DNA of 64,000 nt from an uncultured Porticoccus sp. (lineage in GTDB: Bacteria; Pseudomonadota; Gammaproteobacteria; Pseudomonadales; Porticoccaceae): the NCBI GenBank assembly GCA_947259505.1, contig CAMYLT010000003.1, positions 124,001 through 188,000 of the forward strand, written 5' to 3'. The notes beneath the pieces were generated by a model, which was not told the DNA's origin, ran no database searches, and saw only the letters and a program-made list of their open reading frames with translations. Of the stretch, positions 16,702-26,284 are shown piece by piece; the stretch's first letter is position 1, and every line of letters begins with the position of its first letter. A program made the position numbers and the translations under genes.

Positions 16702-17520
16702 ATGAAACGCCTTGTTAATCTGACGCCATCTCCGGTCATCAGCGCCATGCTGTCAATCCTGCCATTCGTGATGATACTGCTGGTTTACGTGGCCGCTTCC
16801 GATGTGCGACTGGAAGCCAACCCCAACGACAAGCTGCTGCCGAGTTTTACCCAGATCGGTGATGCCCTTCAGCGAATGGCCTTTGAGCCCAGCAAGCGCA
16901 CCGGGGAATATCTGTTCTGGCAGGATACCGCCAGCAGCCTGTCGCGCCTCGGGCTGGGGGTGTTGATTGCAGCTTCTTTAGGATTGCTGATCGGTATCTT
17001 CACCGGCGCGCTACCGTTGGTAAATGTGGGGGTCTCTCCGCTGTTGACCGTGGTGTCGCTGGTGCCACCGCTGGCGCTGTTGCCGATACTGTTCATTGTT
17101 TTTGGCCTCGGTGAATTGTCCAAGGTGATGTTGGTGGCCATCGGTATCACACCGGTGATCGCCAGGGATATCCAGCGCCGTGCAAGGGAAATTCCTGCAG
17201 AGCAACTGGTCAAGGCCCAGACATTGGGAGCCAGTACGCCACAGATTCTGATCCGCGTATTACTCCCCCAGTTACTGCCGAAACTCATTGATGCAGTACG
17301 GCTGTCTCTGGGCGCAGGCTGGTTGTTTCTGATTGCCGCCGAGGCTATTGCTTCCACCGATGGACTGGGTTATCGAATCTTTCTGGTGCGTCGCTATATG
17401 TCCATGGATGTGATTCTGCCCTATGTGGCGTGGATCACCTTGCTGGCTTTCTTCTTTGACGTGGCACTGGCCTGGATCAGTCGCAAGCTGTTTCCCTGGC
17501 ACGCACAGGGAGGGTCCTGA
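16702..17520 (+). CDS. ABC transporter permease of the guanidine/urea carboxylase locus
   Basis: A 272-residue inner-membrane permease of the BPD_transp_1 (SsuC/TauC-like) type with about six hydrophobic helices. The EAA loop, where the ATPase docks, is seen around residues 165-190 (IPAEQLVKAQTLGASTPQIL). The segment SRLGLGVLIAASLGLLIGI and the PLALLPILFIVFGLGE stretch are typical. It lies between the binding protein and the ATPase, two nt from the latter's ATG, and belongs to the permease subfamily seen next to urea carboxylase homologues. Substrate inferred from the riboswitch. Confidence 0.9.
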   Translation: MKRLVNLTPSPVISAMLSILPFVMILLVYVAASDVRLEANPNDKLLPSFTQIGDALQRMAFEPSKRTGEYLFWQDTASSLSRLGLGVLIAASLGLLIGIFTGALPLVNVGVSPLLTVVSLVPPLALLPILFIVFGLGELSKVMLVAIGITPVIARDIQRRAREIPAEQLVKAQTLGASTPQILIRVLLPQLLPKLIDAVRLSLGAGWLFLIAAEAIASTDGLGYRIFLVRRYMSMDVILPYVAWITLLAFFFDVALAWISRKLFPWHAQGGS

Positions 17521-17522
17521 TC

Positions 17523-18326
17523 ATGATGATTGAAGCGAAAAACCTCTGGAAACGCTATGGCGACAACGTGGTGCTCGAGCAGATTAATCTGCAGGTGGCC
17601 GAGCGGGAGTTCATCACCATGGTGGGCACTTCCGGTTGTGGCAAGAGCACCTTTCTGAAAATGCTGTTGGGTACCGAATCTTCCAGCAGTGGCACGCTGC
17701 TGCTGGACGGCAAACCCATCAGTACCGAGCCTGGTCCCGACCGTGGCATTGTATTTCAGCAATATTCGGTGTTTCCCCACATGACGGTGCTGGAAAACGT
17801 GGTGGCTGCCAAGGCTTTCCAGCGCAGGGGTATTACCGGCTACCTGTTCGGCAGCGCTAAAGCTGCAGCGCGCAAGGAAGCTGGCGACATCCTTCAGCAG
17901 GTGGGCTTAAGCCATGCTCTGGATCGCTATCCCCACGAACTGTCCGGCGGCATGAAACAGCGGCTGGCCATTGCTCAGGCGCTGCTCGCGAAGCCGCGCA
18001 TTCTACTGCTGGATGAACCGTTCGGTGCGCTGGACCCGGGCATTCGCGCCGATATGCACGATCTGATCCTGAACTTATGGCGGCAGTACAAGCTCACCGT
18101 CTTCATGGTCACCCATGATTTGAAGGAAGGCTTTTACCTGGGCACCCGGTTGTGGGTGTTCGACAAACTGCGCCACGACCCCCAGGCCCCCAACGCCTAC
18201 GGGGCCTCCATTACCTATGACTTGTCCGTTGGCCAGATGGACGCCAGTCTCTACCAGGAAATCGACGACAGTCTCAGGCCCATTGTGACTGGCCAGACGG
18301 TTGACGGGCTGGAAGGAACGCTATGA
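17523..18326 (+). CDS. ABC transporter ATP-binding protein of the guanidine/urea carboxylase locus
   Basis: A 267-residue ATPase energising the neighbouring permease. Walker A is GTSGCGKST, the Q-loop lies in VFQQYSVFPHMT, the ABC signature is LSGGMKQR, Walker B is RILLLDEPFGALD and the switch histidine is in FMVTHDLKE. The C-terminal extension after residue 215 (YDLSVGQMDASLYQEI) is characteristic of the urea carboxylase-associated ATPases. A GGAGGG ribosome site precedes ATG 17523. Its end overlaps the next ATG by four nt (ATGA), so the deiminase subunit is coupled to it. Confidence 0.92.
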   Translation: MMIEAKNLWKRYGDNVVLEQINLQVAEREFITMVGTSGCGKSTFLKMLLGTESSSSGTLLLDGKPISTEPGPDRGIVFQQYSVFPHMTVLENVVAAKAFQRRGITGYLFGSAKAAARKEAGDILQQVGLSHALDRYPHELSGGMKQRLAIAQALLAKPRILLLDEPFGALDPGIRADMHDLILNLWRQYKLTVFMVTHDLKEGFYLGTRLWVFDKLRHDPQAPNAYGASITYDLSVGQMDASLYQEIDDSLRPIVTGQTVDGLEGTL

Positions 18327-19075
18327 CACAGATGCACTACACCACCGACATCGCACCCGGCGGCCACTGGTCGCTGCGACTGCGCCGCGGCACGCTGATG
18401 CGGCTCACCGACCTCGAGGGCGGCGCCAACGTCGGTATGCTGTTCTACAACCCGGAAAATCTGCTGGAGCGCTACAACGCGCCGGACACCCTCAAGTGTC
18501 AGCACACCTTCAAATTGACCTGCGGCAACTGCCTGTATTCGGACATGGGGCGCATCTTCGCCTCGGTGGTCGAGGACAGCGTTGGCTGGCACGAAACCGT
18601 GTGCGGCAACAGCCGCGCCGACCAAATAGCGGTGCGCTGGGGACGCCGCGACTACCAGGGTGACCGCAACCAGTGGCACCAGAACGGCCACGACGCCTTC
18701 CTGGTGGAACTGGCCAAATACGGTCTCGGCAGCGCCGACCTTGCCGCCAACGTCAACTGGTTCAGCCAGGTTGCTGCCGATGACGACGGCAATCTGCGGC
18801 TGGTGGAAGGGGCCAGTCCCGCCGGCAGCCAGCTGAGCCTGCGCTTCGAGATGGACACTCTGGTGCTGTTGCACAGCTGCCCCCATCCCCTCAATCGCGC
18901 AGCCGACTATCCAGCTCGCCCGGTACGTATCGAGCTGGGGATTGCCGATCCGGTCAGCCTGGACGATGTCTGCCGCAACCACTGCCCGGAAAACCGCCGC
19001 GGCTTTGCCAACAATGCACTCTATTACTTGGGCACCGCCCCCGAGCTTGTGCCCATGCTGGGGGAGGATCTCTAA
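18323..19075 (+). CDS. DUF1989 protein, probable carboxyguanidine deiminase subunit (UAAP1-type)
   Basis: Belongs to the larger of two DUF1989 paralogues that accompany urea carboxylase-type operons (urea amidolyase-associated protein 1). In guanidine-riboswitch-controlled homologues the pair forms carboxyguanidine deiminase, which converts carboxyguanidine to allophanate and ammonia. Visible family segments are [24 protein letters not shown], shown here as its halves [15 protein letters not shown] and [12 protein letters not shown], a cysteine-bearing [19 protein letters not shown] and HSCPHPLN near the end; these carry likely metal ligands. 250 aa. ATG overlaps the ATPase stop, and the paralogue follows one nt after its stop. 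Confidence 0.87.
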   Translation: MTQMHYTTDIAPGGHWSLRLRRGTLMRLTDLEGGANVGMLFYNPENLLERYNAPDTLKCQHTFKLTCGNCLYSDMGRIFASVVEDSVGWHETVCGNSRADQIAVRWGRRDYQGDRNQWHQNGHDAFLVELAKYGLGSADLAANVNWFSQVAADDDGNLRLVEGASPAGSQLSLRFEMDTLVLLHSCPHPLNRAADYPARPVRIELGIADPVSLDDVCRNHCPENRRGFANNALYYLGTAPELVPMLGEDL

Positions 19076-19076
19076 C

Positions 19077-19718
19077 ATGCTGACCAGCAGTTCACGCCAA
19101 CCGGAAAATGCCTGCCTGCGGCAGCTGATCGATGCGGGGGATTACTATCTGGGCACGGTCAAGGCCGGGCAGACTCTGCGAATTCTCGATCTGGAGGGCA
19201 ATCAGGCAGCGGATACCCTGTTTTACAGCGCCGCCGACCCGGCAGAGCATTACAGTGCCACAGATACTATTCGCGAGCAGGGTAATCTCTACCTGACCAC
19301 CGGCTCGGTGCTGCGCTCCAACGAGAACCGCCCTATGCTGGAAATCGTCGCTGATACCTGTGGCCGCCACGACACCATTGGCGGCGCCTGTGCCACCGAG
19401 AGTAACACCGTGCGTTACGACCTGGAAAAGCGCTGCATGCACGCCTGTCGTGACAGCTGGATGTTGGCAGTCGCCGAGCACCCGGAATTCGGTATTGGCA
19501 AGCGGGGCATCAGTCACAACATCAATTTCTTCATGAATGTGCCAGTCACCGCAGAGGGTGGGTTGACCTTCGAGGACGGCATCTCCGCGCCGGGCAAATA
19601 CGTAGAGCTGACGGCCAAAATGGATGTGCTGGTGTTGATCTCCAACTGCCCGCAGCTCAATAACCCCTGCAACGGCTACAACCCCACGCCAGTGGAAATT
19701 CTGGTCTGGGATCACTAG
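19077..19718 (+). CDS. DUF1989 protein, probable carboxyguanidine deiminase subunit (UAAP2-type)
   Basis: Second DUF1989 paralogue, 213 residues, expected partner of the preceding gene. Family segments parallel those of its neighbour: [60 protein letters not shown] and [19 protein letters not shown]. The paired Cys/His positions (GRHDT, GGAC, NCPQ) match those in the first paralogue and probably bind metal. ATG 19077 follows the previous stop almost directly; a longer frame upstream lies inside the previous gene and was not used. Role inferred from biochemistry of homologues and from the riboswitch. Confidence 0.87.
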   Translation: MLTSSSRQPENACLRQLIDAGDYYLGTVKAGQTLRILDLEGNQAADTLFYSAADPAEHYSATDTIREQGNLYLTTGSVLRSNENRPMLEIVADTCGRHDTIGGACATESNTVRYDLEKRCMHACRDSWMLAVAEHPEFGIGKRGISHNINFFMNVPVTAEGGLTFEDGISAPGKYVELTAKMDVLVLISNCPQLNNPCNGYNPTPVEILVWDH

Positions 19719-19796
19719 CCCACAACCCCTCTCCCTTCGGTGGACGGCCATCGAAGTCGCCATAAGAATCGGGACGACCCGGTCGAGGTTAGCAAG

Positions 19797-22700
19797 ATGT
19801 TCAACAAAGTCCTGATCGCCAACCGGGGCGCCATTGCCACCCGCATCATCCGCACCCTGAAGCGGCTCGGTATCGGCTCAGTGGCGGTGTACGCCAACTG
19901 CGATGCCGATAGCCTGCATGTGCGCCTGGCGGACGAAGCCTATCGCCTCGGCGAAGGCGGTGCCGCGGATACCTATCTGAACATGGACCGGCTGCTGGCC
20001 ATTGCCGCAGAATCCGGCGCCGAAGCCATTCACCCCGGCTACGGCTTCCTCAGTGAGAACACTACTTTTGTGGGGCGCTGTGAGGCAGCCGGTATCGTCT
20101 TCGTTGGCCCTACTGCAACGCAGATGGAGGCTTTTGGTCTCAAGCATCGGGCCAGAGAGCTGGCGCTGGAAGCCAATGTGCCTTTGCTGCCCGGTTCCGA
20201 GCTGTTACGGGATCTCGATGAGGCCAAAAATACTGCAGCCCAGATCGGCTATCCGGTGATGCTGAAGAGCACGGCCGGTGGCGGCGGCATCGGCATGCAG
20301 CTCTGCCACAGTGAAGAAGAGCTGTGTGGTACCTTCGATTCGGTAAAGCGACTGGGTGCCAATAACTTTGCCGACGATGGTGTATTCCTGGAAAAATTCA
20401 TCGCCCGCGCCCGCCACATCGAGGTACAGGTGTTCGGCGACGGTTGCGGTCAGGCACTGGCTCTGGGGGAGCGGGACTGTTCCAGCCAGCGTCGCAACCA
20501 GAAGGTGGTCGAGGAGTGCCCGGCTCCCAATCTGGCCGACGAAGTGCGTGAGCAATTGCACCGCACAGCCGAATCCCTGCTGGCCAGTGTCAGCTATCGC
20601 AATGCCGGCACCGTGGAATTTATCTACGATGCCGATAGTGACCATTTCTACTTTCTGGAAGTGAACACCCGGCTGCAGGTGGAGCACGGTGTTACCGAAG
20701 AGGTGTACGGGGTAGATTTGGTGGAATGGATGCTGCGGCTGGCGGCGGGGGAGGAGCTGTCTTTGGACACCCGCCGCCAGCAGCTGCATACCCGCGGCCA
20801 TGCCATTCAGGTGCGGGTCTACGCAGAGGATCCCTATCGGGGATTTCAGCCCTGCCCGGGCCTGTTGACCCAAGTGACTTTTCCGGGGGGGGAGGGCATT
20901 CGCATTGATCATTGGATCGAGGCGGGCACCGATGTGCCGCCGTTCTTCGACCCGATGCTGGCCAAGATCATTGTTCAGGGTAGCGATCGGGAGGATGCGC
21001 TGGCCAAACTGCAATGGACGCTGGACAACACCGTCCTGTATGGCAGCGAAACCAATTTGGACTATCTGCGCACCCTCAGTCGCGATCCAGTGCTGGCCCG
21101 TGGCGAAGTCACCACCCGCTACCTGAACAGCGTCAAATTCCAGCCCGCCCGCATCGACGTGTTGCAGGGCGGCACCCAGACCACTGTGCAGGACTACCCC
21201 GGTCGCAGCGGTCACTGGGATGTGGGTGTACCGCCCTCCGGTCCGTTCGACAGCTACTCCTTCAGGCTGGTCAATCGTCTGCTCGGCAATCCGGCAGATG
21301 CAGCGGCCCTGGAGATTACATTGCAGGGGCCGGCCCTGGCCTTCTCCTGCGACACCCAGATTGTTATTGGCGGCGCCGCCATCGACGCCACCCTGACAGT
21401 CGTCGAATCCGGCGAGCAGCGGCCCGTGCCTCTGTGGCAGGTAGTGGACGTCAAGGCCGGTCAGCAGCTCAGCCTGGGACGCATCCGCGACGGCGGTGCC
21501 CGTGCGTACCTGGCGGTACGCGGCGGCATCCAGTGTCCGACCTACCTGGGTTCCCGTTCAACCTTCACCCTGGGGCAGTTCGGTGGCCATTGTGGTCGCG
21601 CCCTGTGCAGCGGCGATGTACTGCATCTGGACAAAACGATTTCCCCGGTTGCACCGGCGCAGCTCGATCCGGTACTGCTGCCGCAGATCGGCAAAACTTG
21701 GCAGCTGCGGGTGATCTACGGACCCCACGGCGCGCCGGACTTTTTCACCGATGGCGATATCGAGACATTCTTCGCCCACGATTGGGAAGTACATTACAAC
21801 TCCAGTCGCACCGGGGTGCGGCTGATCGGGCCGAAACCGGCTTGGGCGCGGCAGGACGGCGGTGAGGCGGGACTGCACCCGTCCAACATCCACGACAATG
21901 CTTACGCCTTTGGCACAGTGGATTTCACCGGCGACATGCCGGTGATTCTGGGCCCGGACGGTCCGTCCCTGGGGGGCTTTGTCTGCCCGGCCACGGTGAT
22001 CAGCGCCGATCTGTGGAAACTGGGCCAGCTTCATGCGGGAGACGGGGTACGCTTTGTGCCGGTGGGCATCGAACAGGCGGTGGAATTGGAGGCGGCACAG
22101 CAGAGTCAGATCGACAGCCTTTCACCCCGGCAACAGCCCTGGCAGCCAGTGGCGCCGGATACCCCGGTACTGGCGCGACTGAAAGCCCATGAATTTGGTG
22201 ACGAAATTGTTTACCGCGTTGCTGGAGATCACTTCCTGCTGGTGGAATATGGCGATCAGGTGCTGGATATTCGCCTGCGCTTTCGCGCCCACGCGCTGAT
22301 GCAATGGTTGCAGAAAAATTCGCTGCCGGGCATCCGCGAACTGACACCCGGCATTCGTTCCCTGCAGATTCATTTCGACAGCCAGCAACTGAATCATCGC
22401 CGCCTGTTAGCTCACCTGCGCACTGCCGAGGAGGCGTTGGCGAGCAACCTGGAACAGCTGGCGGTGCCGTCGCGTATCGTCCATATCCCGCTGTCCTGGG
22501 ACGACGAGGCCTGTCGTTTGGCGATCGAGAAATACAGCCAGTCGGTGCGCAAGAATGCCCCCTGGTGTCCCAGCAACCTGGAGTTCATCCGCCGCATCAA
22601 CGGCCTGGACAGCATCGACGAGGTGAAAAACATTCTCTTTGAGGCTAGCTACCTGGTAATGGGCTTGGGTGATGTGTACCTGGGGGCGCCGGTGGCCACC

Positions 22701-23414
22701 CCGGTGGACCCGCGCCACCGGCTGGTGACCACCAAGTACAATCCGGCGCGGACCTGGACCGCGGAAAATTCCGTGGGCATCGGCGGCTCCTACCTGTGCG
22801 TTTACGGCATGGAGGGGCCGGGCGGCTACCAGTTTGTCGGACGCACCCTGCAAATGTGGAATCGCTACCGGCAGACGGCGGAATTTGCCAAACCCTGGCT
22901 GCTGCGCTTTTTCGACCAGATTCGCTTCTACGAAGTCAGTCAGGAAGAGTTGCAGGAGATCCGCCGGGAATTTCCCCGCGGCAACTATCCCCTGAAAATC
23001 GAGGAGACCAGCTTCAGCCTCGCCGACTATCAGCAGTTCATCGACAACCAAGCTGACGACATCGAACAGTTCCGCTCCAAACGTCACGCCGCCTTTCTGG
23101 AGGAGCTGGCTCAGTGGCACGCCACCGGCCAGTTCAATTTCGAAGCCGAGGAGCAGCAACAGGATGAGGATGAGGTGAGCTGGCCTGACGACAGCACCGT
23201 GATGGATAGCCCGGTATCCGGCAGTGTCTGGCAGACCGAAGTGGCGGTGGGCGATCACGTCCGCGCTGGCCAGGCGTTGGTGATTCTGGAATCCATGAAG
23301 ATGGAAATTCCCATCCAGGCGCCCAGAGACGGGGTGGTCAGCCACTTGCTATTGAGTGCCGGTCAGCGGGTGCGGCCTGGGCAGGCCATCGTGGTGTTGG
23401 AAGAGATTGTATGA
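19797..23414 (+). CDS. Biotin-dependent guanidine carboxylase (urea carboxylase family)
   Basis: A single-chain biotin carboxylase of 1205 residues, usual length for urea carboxylase homologues. Order: biotin carboxylase domain (about 1-450) with KSTAGGGGIGMQL and EVNTRLQVEHGVTEE; a carboxyltransferase built of two KipA/KipI-like halves (about 465-1000) with QDYPGRSGHWDVGVPPSGPFD and YLGSRSTFTLGQFGGHCGR; and a C-terminal biotinyl domain with the modified lysine at about residue 1168 in ESMKMEIP. Homologues under guanidine-I control carboxylate guanidine to carboxyguanidine with ATP and bicarbonate; urea is a poorer substrate. ATG 19797 begins the canonical FNKVLIANRGAIA; the upstream extension was dropped. 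Confidence 0.93.
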   Translation: MFNKVLIANRGAIATRIIRTLKRLGIGSVAVYANCDADSLHVRLADEAYRLGEGGAADTYLNMDRLLAIAAESGAEAIHPGYGFLSENTTFVGRCEAAGIVFVGPTATQMEAFGLKHRARELALEANVPLLPGSELLRDLDEAKNTAAQIGYPVMLKSTAGGGGIGMQLCHSEEELCGTFDSVKRLGANNFADDGVFLEKFIARARHIEVQVFGDGCGQALALGERDCSSQRRNQKVVEECPAPNLADEVREQLHRTAESLLASVSYRNAGTVEFIYDADSDHFYFLEVNTRLQVEHGVTEEVYGVDLVEWMLRLAAGEELSLDTRRQQLHTRGHAIQVRVYAEDPYRGFQPCPGLLTQVTFPGGEGIRIDHWIEAGTDVPPFFDPMLAKIIVQGSDREDALAKLQWTLDNTVLYGSETNLDYLRTLSRDPVLARGEVTTRYLNSVKFQPARIDVLQGGTQTTVQDYPGRSGHWDVGVPPSGPFDSYSFRLVNRLLGNPADAAALEITLQGPALAFSCDTQIVIGGAAIDATLTVVESGEQRPVPLWQVVDVKAGQQLSLGRIRDGGARAYLAVRGGIQCPTYLGSRSTFTLGQFGGHCGRALCSGDVLHLDKTISPVAPAQLDPVLLPQIGKTWQLRVIYGPHGAPDFFTDGDIETFFAHDWEVHYNSSRTGVRLIGPKPAWARQDGGEAGLHPSNIHDNAYAFGTVDFTGDMPVILGPDGPSLGGFVCPATVISADLWKLGQLHAGDGVRFVPVGIEQAVELEAAQQSQIDSLSPRQQPWQPVAPDTPVLARLKAHEFGDEIVYRVAGDHFLLVEYGDQVLDIRLRFRAHALMQWLQKNSLPGIRELTPGIRSLQIHFDSQQLNHRRLLAHLRTAEEALASNLEQLAVPSRIVHIPLSWDDEACRLAIEKYSQSVRKNAPWCPSNLEFIRRINGLDSIDEVKNILFEASYLVMGLGDVYLGAPVATPVDPRHRLVTTKYNPARTWTAENSVGIGGSYLCVYGMEGPGGYQFVGRTLQMWNRYRQTAEFAKPWLLRFFDQIRFYEVSQEELQEIRREFPRGNYPLKIEETSFSLADYQQFIDNQADDIEQFRSKRHAAFLEELAQWHATGQFNFEAEEQQQDEDEVSWPDDSTVMDSPVSGSVWQTEVAVGDHVRAGQALVILESMKMEIPIQAPRDGVVSHLLLSAGQRVRPGQAIVVLEEIV

Positions 23415-23426
23415 GGAGTCAGTGAT

Positions 23427-25241
23427 ATGAGCAGCGATATGACAATAGCCAGCTTGGGCAAAGCCTACCGTGACGGCACTCTCACCCCTTCCGGGGTGAT
23501 GGCGGAAATCCGCACCAGGGCGGCAGAATTTGCCGACCACAATATCTGGATTCACCTGCTCAGCGCAGAGGAACAGCAACCCTATCTAGCGGCCCTGGCA
23601 GACAAAGACCCGCAACAGTGCCCGCTGTGGGGTATTCCGTTTGCCATCAAGGACAATATCGATCTGGCAGGGGTGCCCACCACCGCCGGCTGTGAGGCTT
23701 TCGCCTATACGCCTTCAGTGTCCGCGCCAGTGGTGCAGCAGTTGCTGGACGCAGGAGCCATTCCGGTGGGCAAGACCAATCTCGACCAGTTCGCCACCGG
23801 CCTCAACGGCACCCGCTCCCCCTGGGGACCGTGCCGCAATGCCTTCGACCCCGATTACATCAGCGGTGGTTCCAGCGCCGGTTCTGCTGTATCCGTGGCG
23901 CTGGGATTGGCCACTTTCAGTTTGGGCACGGACACTGCCGGCTCCGGAAGAGTGCCTGCTGGCTTCAACAATCTGATGGGAGTCAAACCCACCCGCGGAC
24001 TGCTGTCCGCCCGGGGCATGGTACCGGCCTGCCGCAGCCTCGACTGCATCAGTATCATGGCCCTCAACAGCGATGACGCCAACGCGGTGCTGGCCTGTGC
24101 CGAGGGTTTCGATGCCGAGGACGGCTACAGTCGCCGCAATGGTTATGACAACCTCAGCCGCCACTACGGCTTCCGACAGGGGCCGTTGAAAGTGGGGGTG
24201 CTGCCGCAACAGCAGTTACAGTTCTTTGGCGACAGCGAGTATCAAGCCGCCTATGCCGCGACCCTGGCAAAACTCGCTGAATTGGGTTTCGAGCTGGTGG
24301 AAGTGGACTACAGTCCTTTTGATGAAGCGGCGCGATTGCTTTACGAAGGCCCCTGGGTGGCGGAGCGCTATATCGCCTGCCAACCGTTGATCGAGGAGAA
24401 CCCCGCGGCGCTGCACCCGGTAGTCCGGGCCATTGTGGAGCCGGGTGGCGAGCCGAAAGCCACTGCACTGTTCCGCGCCCAGTATCGACTTGAAGCCCTG
24501 AAAAAGGTCTGTGTGGAGACCCTGGAGCAGCTCGACTGCCTGCTGACTCCCACCGCCGGACGGCTGTTCAGCGTGGACGAAATGCTGGCGGAGCCGATTC
24601 TCCACAACAGCCAGCTCGGCTACTACACCAACTTCATGAACCTGCTGGATATGACCTCGGTGGCGGTGCCCGCGGCGTTTACGGCCAGCGGTCTCCCTTT
24701 TGGTATCACGTTGGTGGGCAACGCCTTCAGTGACCGGGCGTTGCTGTCTATCGCCAACCGCATCCAGCAGGGGCTGGCGCTGCCTGTAGGTATTGAGTGC
24801 GCCGCCGCAGAGCCCGCGGGATTGCCGCAGATGAAGCAGCCGGTGATGGATAACCGGCGTATTGATGTGCTGGTGTGCGGCGCCCACCTGGAAGGACTGC
24901 CGCTCAACTGGCAGCTCACCGAGCGGGGCGCGCTGCTGAAAAGTCGCACCCGTACCAAACCCTGCTACCGCATGTACGCCCTGGCCGGTGGGCCGCCGTT
25001 CCGTCCCGGACTGGTGGTGGATGAAAGCGACGGCGCCGCTATTGAGGTGGAAATCTGGTCGGTACCTGCCACCGAATTCGGCAGCTTTGTGGCGGGTATT
25101 CCCGCGCCGCTGGGGATTGGCAAGGTGATGGTGGAGGATGGCTCCGTGGTGACCGGGTTTATCTGTGAGCCGCGGGGTGTCGAGGGTGCCACCGATATCA
25201 CCCAGCTGGGGGGCTGGCGCGCCTATTTGGCCAGCCGCTGA
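23427..25241 (+). CDS. atzF: Allophanate hydrolase
   Basis: Hydrolyses allophanate to two ammonia and two carbon dioxide, the final step of the pathway encoded here. The amidase-signature domain (about 1-440) shows the catalytic lysine in FAIKDNIDLAG (residue 75), the cis-serine in SGGSSAGS (about 149) and the nucleophilic serine in GTDTAGSGRVP (about 173). The C-terminal domain (about 455-604), with DVLVCGAHLEGLPLN and YRMYALAGGPPFRPG, is the allophanate hydrolase-specific extension. 604 aa is full length. It follows the carboxylase by 12 nt. The symbol is borrowed from the best-known family member. Confidence 0.93.
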   Translation: MSSDMTIASLGKAYRDGTLTPSGVMAEIRTRAAEFADHNIWIHLLSAEEQQPYLAALADKDPQQCPLWGIPFAIKDNIDLAGVPTTAGCEAFAYTPSVSAPVVQQLLDAGAIPVGKTNLDQFATGLNGTRSPWGPCRNAFDPDYISGGSSAGSAVSVALGLATFSLGTDTAGSGRVPAGFNNLMGVKPTRGLLSARGMVPACRSLDCISIMALNSDDANAVLACAEGFDAEDGYSRRNGYDNLSRHYGFRQGPLKVGVLPQQQLQFFGDSEYQAAYAATLAKLAELGFELVEVDYSPFDEAARLLYEGPWVAERYIACQPLIEENPAALHPVVRAIVEPGGEPKATALFRAQYRLEALKKVCVETLEQLDCLLTPTAGRLFSVDEMLAEPILHNSQLGYYTNFMNLLDMTSVAVPAAFTASGLPFGITLVGNAFSDRALLSIANRIQQGLALPVGIECAAAEPAGLPQMKQPVMDNRRIDVLVCGAHLEGLPLNWQLTERGALLKSRTRTKPCYRMYALAGGPPFRPGLVVDESDGAAIEVEIWSVPATEFGSFVAGIPAPLGIGKVMVEDGSVVTGFICEPRGVEGATDITQLGGWRAYLASR

Positions 25242-25269
25242 CAGGCTGTTCGTTTCAGGCTGGGTGCGC

Positions 25270-25308
25270 CGACAGAGGAATGTTATGGTTATCAGCATTC
25301 CCCTGTCG
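25270..25308 (+). other. 13-bp hairpin in front of the DMT permease
   Basis: CGACAGAGGAATG (25270-25282) pairs with CATTCCCCTGTCG (25296-25308) with a single A-C mismatch and a 13-nt loop. The permease's GGAG ribosome site starts at the foot of the stem (25308-25311). No T-tract follows, so an attenuating or mRNA-processing role is more likely than termination. Confidence 0.65.
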
Positions 25309-25318
25309 GAGCCTGAGG

Positions 25319-26173
25319 ATGTCCACTACCGTGCGCGGCCTGTCCTTGAGAGCCTTTTCGCTGACCGGCTTGGCCATGGTGGCATTCGCCGGTAATTCCC
25401 TGCTTTGCCGTGCGGCCTTGAAAGGCACTGCCATTGACGCCGCAAGCTTCACCAGCTTGCGGTTGCTTTCCGGCGCACTGATGCTGTGGCTGATTGTCGT
25501 CCTGCGCCGCAGTGAGCGGGAGGGGCAGGGCAGTTGGCTGTCCGGCCTCTGGCTGTTTGCCTATGCAGCCGCCTTTTCCTTTGCTTACCTGAGCCTGTCT
25601 GCGGCCACCGGTGCATTGCTGCTGTTCGCCGCAGTGCAGGTGACCATGATCGGCCATGGCCTGTGGGTTGGGGAGCGGTTGCGGTCGTTGCAATGGCTGG
25701 GAGTGTGCCTGGCCATTGGCGGACTGGTGGGATTGCTGCTGCCGGGGGTGTCGGCCCCACCCCCGTTGGGTGCTGTGCTGATGATACTGGCGGGGGTGGC
25801 CTGGGGATTTTATTCCCTGCGCGGTCGTCGCGGCGGCGATGCCACCCGGGTGACGGCCGGCAATTTCCGCTACGCGGTGCCGTTTGCACTGTTGTTGAGT
25901 GTGCTGACGGCCTCGCAGTCCAGTATAGACCCCGCCGGTGCGGGTTACGCGCTGGCCTCTGGTGCTTTTGCCTCCGGCATGGGCTACGCCATATGGTATA
26001 CCGCGCTGCCATTTTTGAAGGCGGCCAGCGCTGCCACCGTTCAGCTCAGTGTGCCGGTTATTGCCGCTGTTGGAGGCGTGTTGTTGCTTGGTGAGCCTCT
26101 GGGTATACGGTTGGTGCTGGCTTCCCTGGCGGTGTTGGGAGGAATCGCCCTGGTTATTCTTGAACGCCGTTAA
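25319..26173 (+). CDS. DMT-superfamily (EamA) transporter
   Basis: A 284-residue inner-membrane protein with about ten hydrophobic helices arranged as two EamA repeats (first about residues 8-130, second about 150-284). Recognisable helix motifs are AFAGNSLLCRAALK, ASFTSLRLLSGALML and, in the second half, FLKAASAATVQLSVPVIAAV with GVLLLGEPLG. Start at ATG 25319, with GGAG 7 nt upstream. It lies 77 nt behind allophanate hydrolase on the same strand, behind a hairpin, so co-expression with the guanidine genes is possible but not shown. Substrate unknown. Confidence 0.88.
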   Translation: MSTTVRGLSLRAFSLTGLAMVAFAGNSLLCRAALKGTAIDAASFTSLRLLSGALMLWLIVVLRRSEREGQGSWLSGLWLFAYAAAFSFAYLSLSAATGALLLFAAVQVTMIGHGLWVGERLRSLQWLGVCLAIGGLVGLLLPGVSAPPPLGAVLMILAGVAWGFYSLRGRRGGDATRVTAGNFRYAVPFALLLSVLTASQSSIDPAGAGYALASGAFASGMGYAIWYTALPFLKAASAATVQLSVPVIAAVGGVLLLGEPLGIRLVLASLAVLGGIALVILERR

Positions 26174-26284
26174 GTTGCACTCACCCTGCTCCATTTACTC
26201 TTCCTAAAGAGCGCGCTTTGTCTTAATAGTCTGTTAAGTATCTGTATTTAGCATGGGCGCATTTTGATTCGAAGGAATATGCCC

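Noticed and set aside
20205-21215. Minus-strand open frame of 336 codons inside the carboxylase gene
   Set aside because: Shadow of the biotin carboxylase domain; no start signal or motif.
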